DNA from: Methylotenera_A sp031417915
Lineage (GTDB): Bacteria; Pseudomonadota; Gammaproteobacteria; Burkholderiales; Methylophilaceae
DNA length: 48,282 bases
NCBI GenBank assembly: GCA_031417915.1
Contig: JANOWN010000049.1
Span: 1 to 48,282, forward strand
Reading direction: 5' to 3'
The first letter of the stretch is position 1; each line of letters begins with the position of its first letter. Shown in pieces: positions 8,129 through 18,879 of this stretch. The notes under the pieces are model-generated. The model saw nothing but the letters and a program-made list of their open reading frames with translations, was not told where the DNA came from and did not search any database. The position numbers and the translations under genes were made by a program.

Positions 8129-8938
8129 TTAATTTTTGTTATAGCCGAATTTATTAGTCTGCAATACCCGTTTCCAGTATTGTTCGCGGTCAATAATCAC
8201 TTTATCATCGGTTCGCATTGACCTGAACTCAAGAATAGATAAATGAAAGTTATCGCGCGCATAAGAGATGCCATTTTCTTTGATAATTGCGGTTAGCTCA
8301 TCATTATATCCATGACCCGTTTCTATATAGCAAGCCCACCGTGACCAGATGCCTGAGTCACCATACGCTGAGCCTACATACATTTTGCCATTGGATTTAT
8401 CGACAATTAAGTAAACGCCTTTGACGTTTTCAAGTGCAGCTTTCCAATCCTGTTTGTGTTGTTTAAAAATTGCTTCAAATTGTGAAAAGCTATGTTGGAT
8501 ATTTTCGTAACCGCAAAATGCCTCGCCTTCAAACGGCTTTTCAAAAATCTGCGACACTTCAAGCGCATTAAAATGATGCTCAAGATAAAAGGCACGACCC
8601 CTAGCAGGCGGTTTAGGATAGTGAAAAACAAGACGCCCCACATATTCTTCATATAAACCACTTAATTCAATTTCATAGCCGTTTTCATTCCGACTAATCA
8701 CCTCAAATATACCGCCAAACAACCACTTATTAGGCTGATGATAATACTGGATTAAACTAAATATATATTGACGACTAAAATCATCCCGATTCCCGCGCCA
8801 ACTATTCCATCCTTTCCATTCTTCTTTATCTCTAACAAACACATCCAATGGTTTGTCGTACTGATTGTAAACTGCAAAATGAGCTTTGTAAGATTGCAAA
8901 TTATCAACTGGAATTAGTTTACTAGCTAAAATACTCAT
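8129..8938 (-). CDS. GIY-YIG nuclease family protein
   Basis: Predicted endonuclease, 269 aa. The C-terminal GIY-YIG domain (about 172-262) shows GVYLIV (174), KMYVGSA (185), an arginine in GIWSRW (R200), a glutamate in DREQYW (E252) and a late asparagine, covering the expected catalytic tyrosines, Arg and metal-binding Glu. The N-terminal ~165 residues are not recognised and contain many aromatic residues. Only 4 bp separate it from the end of metH and 21 bp from the start of mpl, so it sits as a passenger in a housekeeping run. Possible roles are phage defence, homing remnant or repair; none is shown. Codon use looks more AT-rich than its neighbours. Confidence 0.85.
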   Translation of the reverse strand: MSILASKLIPVDNLQSYKAHFAVYNQYDKPLDVFVRDKEEWKGWNSWRGNRDDFSRQYIFSLIQYYHQPNKWLFGGIFEVISRNENGYEIELSGLYEEYVGRLVFHYPKPPARGRAFYLEHHFNALEVSQIFEKPFEGEAFCGYENIQHSFSQFEAIFKQHKQDWKAALENVKGVYLIVDKSNGKMYVGSAYGDSGIWSRWACYIETGHGYNDELTAIIKENGISYARDNFHLSILEFRSMRTDDKVIIDREQYWKRVLQTNKFGYNKN

Positions 8939-8942
8939 ATTT

Positions 8943-12743
<3,801 letters not shown>

Positions 12744-12890
12744 GGCTTTGAATGTATTGGCTAGTAATGGCTTATTTTATCATGTTGCGGCCATTTGATT
12801 TTATAGATGTATGCAAATAACATTTGTGATGAAGTTATTGATAAGGAACCATACTCAAAAGTGTCTGATGGCAGAAGTTGTAATAAACGT

Positions 12891-12896
12891 TATAAT
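12891..12896 (+). promoter_or_regulatory. Possible -10 box of the restriction-modification operon
   Basis: Perfect TATAAT six bases before the ATG at 12903. No convincing -35 hexamer is found 16-18 bp upstream. If used, transcription would start at or next to the ATG, giving a leaderless mRNA, which would agree with the absence of a ribosome binding site. Confidence 0.4.
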
Positions 12897-12902
12897 TCAT
12901 TC

Positions 12903-14033
12903 ATGTTAGATTACATAAAATTAGAAAACAGCCCCCCATTAACTGCCGAACAAATGGCATTGCAATATCAATTACTGGATTTTTCTAATAGAGTGCCTTT
13001 CCCTTCAGCAGCCAAGCCCATCTTTACTTTCATTGATTTATTTGCAGGAATCGGTGGGTTCAGGCTTGCCATGCAAAATCTAGGTGGGCATTGCGTGTTT
13101 TCAAGCGAATGGGATGAGCAGTCGCAAAAAACCTATGAAGCCAATTTTGGTGAATTTCCTTTTGGTGATATTACTAAACCAGAAAACAAAACGCGAATCC
13201 CCCAGCAGTTTGATATTTTATGTGCTGGCTTTCCATGCCAAGCATTTTCAATTGCAGGCAAAAGAGGTGGGTTCGAGGATACACGTGGCACATTGTTTTT
13301 TGATGTTGCTGAAATTATTAAAAAGCATCAACCCAAGGCTATTTTTTTAGAAAATGTCAAAGGTCTGATTAGTCACGACAAAGGCAGAACATTACAAACC
13401 ATCTTGCACGTATTAAGAGAAGATTTAGGCTATTTTGTGCCTGAATTAAAAACAATAAATGCTAAAAATTTTGGTGTACCCCAAAACCGAGAGCGCTTAT
13501 ATATAGCAGCTTTCAGAAGTGATGTCCCAGCTACGGACTTTGAATACCCAAAGCCAGAAAATATTCCAGTAAAGTTTGCTGACGTTAAAGAAAAACAAAA
13601 AGTCTCGGTTAAGTACTACCTCTCAAACCAATATCTTGAAACGCTTGTTAAACATAAGCAAAGACACGAGGATAAAGGTAATGGTTTTGGTTACGCTATT
13701 ATTGAAGACCATGGTATCGCAAACGCCGTGGTGTGTGGCGGCATGGGACGTGAAAGAAACTTAGTGATTGATAATCGCCTCACTAATTTCACCCCAGTCA
13801 CCCATATTAAAGGCGAGGTTAATCGCAAAGGTATAAGAAAAATGACCCCAAGAGAATGGGCGCGTTTACAGGGTTATCCAGACAATTTTATTATCCCCGT
13901 GGCCGATGCATCTGCTTATAAGCAGTTTGGCAATTCTGTTGCAGTGCCTGCAATACAGGCAATGGCAGAAAAAATAATTGCTCAAATTTCACCCCAATAT
14001 TTTGAAACGCAAACAGAGGTAAAGTATGCTTAA
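12903..14033 (+). CDS. Type II DNA (cytosine-5)-methyltransferase
   Basis: C5-cytosine methyltransferase with the conserved motifs in order: I, FIDLFAGIGGFRLA (about 43); IV, AGFPCQAFSIAG with nucleophile Cys112; VI, FLENVKGL (149); VIII, GVPQNRERLY (191); a target-recognition region (about 240-320); IX, RKMTPREWARLQGYP; X, QFGNSVAVPAI. The start is taken at 12903 (376 aa); the frame is also open from an ATG at 12807, adding 32 unremarkable residues, and neither start has a Shine-Dalgarno site. The next gene overlaps it by 8 bp, as expected for a modification-restriction pair. The recognition sequence cannot be read from the protein. It is probably horizontally acquired. Confidence 0.95.
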   Translation: MLDYIKLENSPPLTAEQMALQYQLLDFSNRVPFPSAAKPIFTFIDLFAGIGGFRLAMQNLGGHCVFSSEWDEQSQKTYEANFGEFPFGDITKPENKTRIPQQFDILCAGFPCQAFSIAGKRGGFEDTRGTLFFDVAEIIKKHQPKAIFLENVKGLISHDKGRTLQTILHVLREDLGYFVPELKTINAKNFGVPQNRERLYIAAFRSDVPATDFEYPKPENIPVKFADVKEKQKVSVKYYLSNQYLETLVKHKQRHEDKGNGFGYAIIEDHGIANAVVCGGMGRERNLVIDNRLTNFTPVTHIKGEVNRKGIRKMTPREWARLQGYPDNFIIPVADASAYKQFGNSVAVPAIQAMAEKIIAQISPQYFETQTEVKYA

Positions 14034-14640
14034 AAAGCTAGGTATTGTGCTAGGTGATGATACAAAAGCGGCCAATGTTTTTGATAGCTTACACCCTGAC
14101 TTTCGCCAAGTAAAATACAACAAACCTTCTGAATATGTTCGTTTATATTGGGATTTATATGCTCAAAAAGCACAAACAAATAACAACCTTAACGGCAAAA
14201 TATTTGAGTATATTTTAGCCACACTATGCGTACGTGAAGGTATATTACCTCTATACATGAGCGCAAAAGTGGCTTTTGTACCAAATGTAGTTTATGACCT
14301 AATGTTTTATTCGGCTGAACGTGGTCCAATTTGTTGGAGCGTAAAAACCAGTTTGCGTGAGCGCTACAAACAAGCCGACTTAGAGGCAATTGCACTAAAA
14401 TATGTACATAGAAAGGCACTAAACTACTTAATTACACTGAATAGTCACGAAGCAAAAAACGTAAAAACTAAGATTAAAACTGGCGATATCATTGGCTTAG
14501 ATGATGTGATTGTTGCAACAGAACCAGAATTTGACAAAATGATAAGCGAGCTTAAAGAATTTGTTTTTACAGAGCCGCCTACTGTAAAAGTAATTACATC
14601 TAACCAAGTTATTACTAAAGAAAAGGTGTTGCTACTTTAG
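14026..14640 (+). CDS. Putative type II restriction endonuclease partner
   Basis: No family recognised with certainty. It is 204 aa, overlaps the methyltransferase by 8 bp and ends the transcript. A PD-(D/E)XK-like core can be proposed: helix Glu61 (NGKIFEYILA), Asp91 (VVYDLMFYS), then CWSVKTSLRERYKQADLE, where the usual (D/E)XK is SVK (105-107) and a glutamate follows at position 120. A serine in place of the acid with a glutamate shifted 13-14 residues downstream is known from Cfr10I/NgoMIV-type enzymes, although the Asp-to-Lys spacing here is much shorter. Context makes a cognate restriction enzyme the best hypothesis; an accessory protein cannot be excluded. Confidence 0.62.
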   Translation: MLKKLGIVLGDDTKAANVFDSLHPDFRQVKYNKPSEYVRLYWDLYAQKAQTNNNLNGKIFEYILATLCVREGILPLYMSAKVAFVPNVVYDLMFYSAERGPICWSVKTSLRERYKQADLEAIALKYVHRKALNYLITLNSHEAKNVKTKIKTGDIIGLDDVIVATEPEFDKMISELKEFVFTEPPTVKVITSNQVITKEKVLLL

Positions 14641-14676
14641 CCTGTAAGCCAATATTCATAAGGGTTGTAGGATATG
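14641..14676 (-). repeat. Dispersed palindromic repeat, degenerate copy
   Basis: Begins right after the stop of the putative restriction gene: arms CCTGTAA and TTGTAGG around GCCAATATTCATAAGGG. The core differs from AATATCCATG at two positions. The arms still pair as RNA through G-U wobbles on this strand. It fills the 37-bp gap to the convergent comM gene. Confidence 0.6.
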
Positions 14677-14677
14677 C

Positions 14678-16183
14678 TTAATTCACATCTCCGCGCCGGT
14701 ATTGCACCGCTTCCGCAATATGGGCGGATTTAATCGCGGGTTCGTTCGCCACATCAGCAATGGTTCTAGCCACTTTTAAAATGCGGTGATAAGCGCGGGC
14801 GGATAAATTTAAACGTGAAATGGCGGTTTTAAGCAACGTTAAACCTGCGTCGTCAGGCTGGCAAAATTCGTCAATTTCTAAACTTCCTAAAGCAAAGTTT
14901 GCTTTGCCTTGGCGCTTTAATTGTCGCTCGCGAGCGCCTTCTACTCGCTCTCTAATCGCATCGCTGTTTTCTGCGTTGGCGGCAGAAGTCATTTCATCTT
15001 CTTTCAACGCGGGCACTTCGATGTGCATATCAATGCGGTCTAATAATGGGCCCGATATTTTGGCTTTGTAGCGTGCCACATTGTCAGGGCTACAGCGGCA
15101 TTTATTGTTGAAGTGCCCTAAATAGCCGCATGGGCAGGGGTTCATAGCGGCGAGCAATTGAAATGATGCGGGGAAATCGGCCTGCCGCGCGGCGCGAGAA
15201 ATGGTGATTTTTCCACTTTCTAGCGGCTCACGCAGTACTTCTAGTACCTTTCTTTCGAATTCAGGCAATTCGTCTAAAAATAGCACACCGTGATGCGCTA
15301 GCGAAATTTCACCCGGTCGCGGAATGCCGCCGCCGCCCACCAAAGCCACACCTGACGCGGTGTGGTGCGGGCTTCTATATGGTCGGCGCTTCCAGTTTTC
15401 TAATTTATATGCGCCATTCAGCGATTGTATAGCGGCGCTTTCAAGCGCTTCAGTTTCTGTCATACTCGGCAAAATGCCTGCAAAGCGCGAAGCCAACATG
15501 CTTTTGCCTGTGCCTGGCGGCCCGCTCATGAGCACGCTGTGGCCGCCCGCTGCGGCAATTTCTAGCGCGCGCTTAGCTTGGCTTTGGCCTTTGACTTCGT
15601 TGAAATCGGGATACAAAATGCTTTGCTGCTGAACTGCAGATTCGTATTGATTGAGCGCAGTTTTGCCGCTTAAATGCGCGCAAACTTCCAGCAACGAATT
15701 GGCGGGATAAATAATCGCATCTTTCACCAAGCTGGCTTCTTGTGCACTCATTTGGGGCAGAATAAACGCGCGCTTATTTTTATTTGTGTGATGCGTCATA
15801 TGATAAGTCATCGCCAACGCACCGCGAATCGGGCGCAGCTCGCCAGTGAGCGCCAACTCACCCGCGATTTCATAGCGTGCGAGTGGTTCTTTTGGAATCT
15901 GCCCGCTGGCTGCCAAAATGCCCAACGCGATGGGTAAATCGTAACGGCCACTTTCTTTGGGTAAATCAGCTGGCGCAAGGTTGACAGTGATGCGCTTCAT
16001 AGGAAACTCAAACTGAGCAGTAAGAATGGCGGCGCGCACGCGATCTTTGCTTTCTTTCACCTCTGCCTCGGGCAAGCCGACAATGGCGAACTGCGGCAAA
16101 CCATTCGCCAAATGCACCTCTACCACTACTTCTGGCGCATCCATTCCACTAAGGGCGCGGCTGTAGAGGACGGCAAGACTCAT
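14678..16183 (-). CDS. comM: YifB/ComM-type Mg-chelatase-like AAA+ ATPase
   Basis: Hexameric AAA+ ATPase family; ComM is known in naturally transformable bacteria as the branch-migration helicase that integrates incoming DNA. Domain order: N-terminal Lon-protease-like fold (about 1-170, AVLYSRALSGMDAPEVVVEVHL), AAA+ module with Walker A SGPPGTGKSM (about 214), Walker B region GVLFLDELPEF, a zinc-binding-like insert MNPCPCGYLGHFNNKCRC, and a C-terminal lid (RAYHRILKVARTIADV). Length 501 aa is typical. It overlaps ubiK by 4 bp (ATGA). Its presence fits, but does not prove, a capacity for transformation, relevant to the dispersed 10-mer repeat. Confidence 0.95.
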   Translation of the reverse strand: MSLAVLYSRALSGMDAPEVVVEVHLANGLPQFAIVGLPEAEVKESKDRVRAAILTAQFEFPMKRITVNLAPADLPKESGRYDLPIALGILAASGQIPKEPLARYEIAGELALTGELRPIRGALAMTYHMTHHTNKNKRAFILPQMSAQEASLVKDAIIYPANSLLEVCAHLSGKTALNQYESAVQQQSILYPDFNEVKGQSQAKRALEIAAAGGHSVLMSGPPGTGKSMLASRFAGILPSMTETEALESAAIQSLNGAYKLENWKRRPYRSPHHTASGVALVGGGGIPRPGEISLAHHGVLFLDELPEFERKVLEVLREPLESGKITISRAARQADFPASFQLLAAMNPCPCGYLGHFNNKCRCSPDNVARYKAKISGPLLDRIDMHIEVPALKEDEMTSAANAENSDAIRERVEGARERQLKRQGKANFALGSLEIDEFCQPDDAGLTLLKTAISRLNLSARAYHRILKVARTIADVANEPAIKSAHIAEAVQYRRGDVN

Positions 16184-16422
16184 TTTTGTTTTAGTTTTTC
16201 TTCGAGTACAGCAAGTTTTGCTTCAAGCAAGCTGAGCTTTTCGCGCGTATTGCGTAGCACTTCAGCTTGCACATCAAACTCTTCGCGTGAAATAAGCTCC
16301 ATTTTGGTGAATGCGCCCTGTATTAGTGCATTTATGTTCTTTTCCACATCGGCCAACGGGCTTGATTTAATTATCTCATTGATTTTATTGGATATTTCAT
16401 TTATTTTTTCTGAACTAAGCAT
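16180..16422 (-). CDS. ubiK: UbiK-family accessory factor (BMFP domain)
   Basis: Small coiled-coil protein of the BMFP family; UbiK assists the late ubiquinone hydroxylation complex, likely at the membrane through its amphipathic N-terminus. Visible are the SEKINEISNKINEIIKSSP start, the middle FTKMELISREEFDVQAEVL motif typical of the family, and a C-terminal leucine-rich coiled coil (REKLSLLEAKLAVLEEKL). The first in-frame ATG at 16428 abuts the GAGGA ribosome site, so the second ATG at 16422, 6 bases after it, is the better start (80 aa). It is coupled to comM by a 4-bp overlap, a common proteobacterial arrangement, although comM does not act in ubiquinone synthesis. Confidence 0.88.
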   Translation of the reverse strand: MLSSEKINEISNKINEIIKSSPLADVEKNINALIQGAFTKMELISREEFDVQAEVLRNTREKLSLLEAKLAVLEEKLKQK

Positions 16423-16530
16423 GGCCATTCCTCGTTATTTTGTAGCAGTTTAGCAGATTTTAACGACTAAACCACAAATACGCCACTGTTTAATTATTGA
16501 TTATCTTGTTGATTATAAACATATTTCTTG

Positions 16531-16547
16531 TTGGCACGCGCTTTGCT
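16531..16547 (+). promoter_or_regulatory. Sigma-54 promoter of glnK-amt
   Basis: TTGGCACG-N4-TTGCT matches the -24/-12 consensus at essentially every position, with GG and GC exactly 10 bp apart. It lies 55 bp before the glnK start, as expected for nitrogen-controlled glnK-amtB operons activated by NtrC. No clear NtrC palindrome was recognised upstream. Confidence 0.9.
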
Positions 16548-16601
16548 AATGCTAAATGTAGTTTTATTTTATTTGTTCTAAAACATAAAGGGGATTGAAA
16601 G

Positions 16602-16940
16602 ATGAAATTCGTATCCGCAATTATCAAGCCATTTAAGCTTGACGAAGTGCGTGAAGCCTTGTCTGCCATTGGTGTGCAAGGCATTACGGTCACAGAGGTG
16701 AAAGGTTTTGGTCGCCAAAAAGGTCATACTGAGCTATATCGTGGCGCTGAATATGTGGTGGATTTTTTACCAAAAGTAAAATTAGAAGTTGCCATTAAAG
16801 ATGATATGTTAGACCAAGTGGTTGATGCGATTGAGAAAGCTGCCGCAACTGGCAAAATTGGTGATGGCAAAATCTTTGTATTTAATTTAGAACAAGTTTA
16901 TCGCATTCGTACCGGTGAAACCGGTCCTGATGCACTTTAA
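16602..16940 (+). CDS. glnK: P-II family nitrogen regulatory protein
   Basis: Trimeric signalling protein that senses 2-oxoglutarate and ATP/ADP and blocks the ammonium channel when nitrogen is plentiful. The 112-aa sequence has the P-II signature GRQKGHTELYRGAEYVVDFLPK with the uridylylation site Tyr51 in the T-loop, and the C-terminal signature TGKIGDGKIFVF. Location immediately before amt (12 bp) and behind a sigma-54 promoter identifies it as GlnK rather than GlnB by context. An AAAGGGG-type ribosome site precedes the ATG. Regulation by NtrC/sigma-54 under nitrogen limitation follows from the promoter and the known family behaviour. Confidence 0.96.
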   Translation: MKFVSAIIKPFKLDEVREALSAIGVQGITVTEVKGFGRQKGHTELYRGAEYVVDFLPKVKLEVAIKDDMLDQVVDAIEKAAATGKIGDGKIFVFNLEQVYRIRTGETGPDAL

Positions 16941-16952
16941 AGGGGCAATGAA

Positions 16953-18488
16953 ATGAAGAAATTATTATCGATATTATCATTGGTTGCCTTAGTCGGTTTA
17001 GGGTTTACTCAATTAAGTTATGCTGAAGATATGGCAACTACAGCGGCCGAAGCAACGACAGAAGCCGCTGAAGCAACAGTAGACGCAGTTGCAGAGGCAG
17101 CAGTTGCTGTGGATGCCGCTGTAGCAGAAATTGCACCTACAGAAGCAGCATCAGCCGAAGCGGCAACAGCGCCTGCACCTGTGCCTAATAAAGGTGACAC
17201 CGCTTGGATGCTAGTTGCCACGGCATTGGTAACTTTAATGACGATTCCGGGCTTAGCTTTATTTTACGGCGGTTTAGTACGCCAAAAGAATATGCTGAGC
17301 GTACTCATGCAAACATTTGTGATTTTTTCACTGATGGGCGTGTTGTGGGCGCTTTATGGCTACAGCGTTGCGTTTAGCGGCGGCAATCCGTATTTTGGCG
17401 GCTTAGGTAAAGCGTTTTTAGCCGGCATTACGCCAGATTCAATCGCGGCAACATTTAGCAAAGGTGTGTATATTCCTGAGTTAATTTTTGTGGCTTTCCA
17501 ACTGACTTTTGCGGCAATTACACCGGCACTTATTATTGGTGCGTTTGCAGAGCGTATGAAGTTTTCTGCCATTTTAGCTTTTATGGCAATTTGGTTTACA
17601 TTCGCTTACTTGCCAATGGCTCACATGGTTTGGTATTGGGACGGTCCAGACGCAATTACCGACGCAGCTTCATTGACTACCGTTTTAGGTAACGCAGGTT
17701 GGTTGTGGGCAAAAGGTGCGATAGACTTTGCTGGCGGTACAGTGGTACATATCAACGCAGGTGTGGCTGGTTTAGTAGCTTGCTTGGTACTTGGCAAACG
17801 TATTGGCTATGGTAAAGAAGCAATGACACCACACAGCTTAACGTTAACAATGGTGGGTGCAGCTTTACTTTGGGTGGGCTGGTTTGGTTTTAATGCTGGC
17901 TCTAACTTAGAAGCTAACGGCTACGCGGCGCTTGCATTCCTCAACACGATGATTGCAACGGGTGCAGCAACACTATCATGGATGTTTGTTGAGTGGTTCC
18001 ACAAATCAAAACCATCTATGCTAGGCGCGGCTTCTGGTGCGGTAGCTGGCTTGGTTGCCATTACACCTGCCTGCGGTTTTGTTGGCCCTATGGGTGGCAT
18101 TATTATCGGCTTACTTGTTTCACCAATCTGCTACTTCTTTGTATCAAAAGTAAAACATATGTTTGGTTACGATGATGCGCTTGATGTATTCGGCATTCAT
18201 GCGGTAGGCGGCATATTCGGTGCGCTTGCAACGGGTGTATTTGTAAACCCAGCAATGGGCGGCATGGGCGTTTATGATTATGTTTTAAACAAAACTGCCG
18301 AATACGACTTTGTAACACAAATGACTGCGCAAGTTTATGCGGTAGTGACGGCGATTGTGGTTTCTGCAGTGGTTTCATTCATTGCACTAAAAGTAGTTGA
18401 TTTGCTGATCGGGTTACGCGTATCTGAAGAATCTGAGCGTGAAGGCTTAGACACTACTGAGCACGGCGAACGTGCTTATCATTCTTAA
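16953..18488 (+). CDS. amt: Ammonium transporter
   Basis: AmtB-type trimeric ammonium channel of the inner membrane. A signal-peptide-like N-terminus (1-24, ending SYAED) is followed by an unusually long low-complexity stretch rich in Ala, Glu, Thr and Val (about 25-80) before the first helix of the channel (GDTAWMLVATALVTLMTIPGLALFYGG). Family motifs: GGLVRQKN, AFAERMKF, the GGTVVHINAG signature with the first pore histidine, and DVFGIHAVGG with the second. The C-terminal tail ends in ESEREGLDTTEHGERAYHS, the region that docks GlnK. Length 511 aa is long because of the N-terminal stretch. Cotranscribed with glnK and followed by a strong terminator. Confidence 0.97.
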   Translation: MKKLLSILSLVALVGLGFTQLSYAEDMATTAAEATTEAAEATVDAVAEAAVAVDAAVAEIAPTEAASAEAATAPAPVPNKGDTAWMLVATALVTLMTIPGLALFYGGLVRQKNMLSVLMQTFVIFSLMGVLWALYGYSVAFSGGNPYFGGLGKAFLAGITPDSIAATFSKGVYIPELIFVAFQLTFAAITPALIIGAFAERMKFSAILAFMAIWFTFAYLPMAHMVWYWDGPDAITDAASLTTVLGNAGWLWAKGAIDFAGGTVVHINAGVAGLVACLVLGKRIGYGKEAMTPHSLTLTMVGAALLWVGWFGFNAGSNLEANGYAALAFLNTMIATGAATLSWMFVEWFHKSKPSMLGAASGAVAGLVAITPACGFVGPMGGIIIGLLVSPICYFFVSKVKHMFGYDDALDVFGIHAVGGIFGALATGVFVNPAMGGMGVYDYVLNKTAEYDFVTQMTAQVYAVVTAIVVSAVVSFIALKVVDLLIGLRVSEESEREGLDTTEHGERAYHS

Positions 18489-18510
18489 TTGATAAGTTAG
18501 CAATAAGTAA

Positions 18511-18534
18511 ACGGGCGCCTCGGCGCCCGTTTTT
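18511..18534 (+). terminator. Intrinsic terminator of glnK-amt
   Basis: Perfect 9-bp GC-rich stem ACGGGCGCC / GGCGCCCGT with a 2-base loop, followed by TTTTA, 22 bp after the amt stop codon. Confidence 0.93.
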
Positions 18535-18572
18535 ATTTGCCTTTAAATTCAGCTAATAATAAATCTAAAAAA

Positions 18573-18611
18573 ATGCTCTGCAAGCTAATATCCATGAGCC
18601 TTGCAGGGCAT
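18573..18611 (-). repeat. Dispersed palindromic repeat, intergenic copy
   Basis: 39 bp with arms ATGCTCTGCAAG and CTTGCAGGGCAT (one G-T mismatch) around a loop containing AATATCCATGAG (core 18587-18596). One of the best-preserved copies in the window. The rest of the gap 18489-18879 holds the amt terminator and two small hairpins near 18793-18819 (CTAGC/GCTAG and CCGC/GCGG) but no gene that I can see. Confidence 0.8.
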
Positions 18612-18879
18612 ACCATTAAAAATAGTTAAACCACTTAATAAATTGTACTAATAAGTTAAACTTGGAACGTACAGAAAAACAGCTCTGATTTGTTTGTAGC
18701 ACTTGGTGACGGGTAGCATCAGCGTGTACTATTAGCATATAAAACAAAAAGAACGGCTGACATTTTACAATTGTCGCCAGCGCCAAGAATCACTAGCATT
18801 CAGGCTAGCCGCATTGCGGCATCATTACCGAAATTCAAAAACGTTTTAGTCTATAAAAAACGAGATTTAGAGGATTAAT

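Noticed and set aside
12744..12902. Cobalamin or SAM riboswitch upstream of metH
   Set aside because: The intergenic space is too short and no conserved box was seen.
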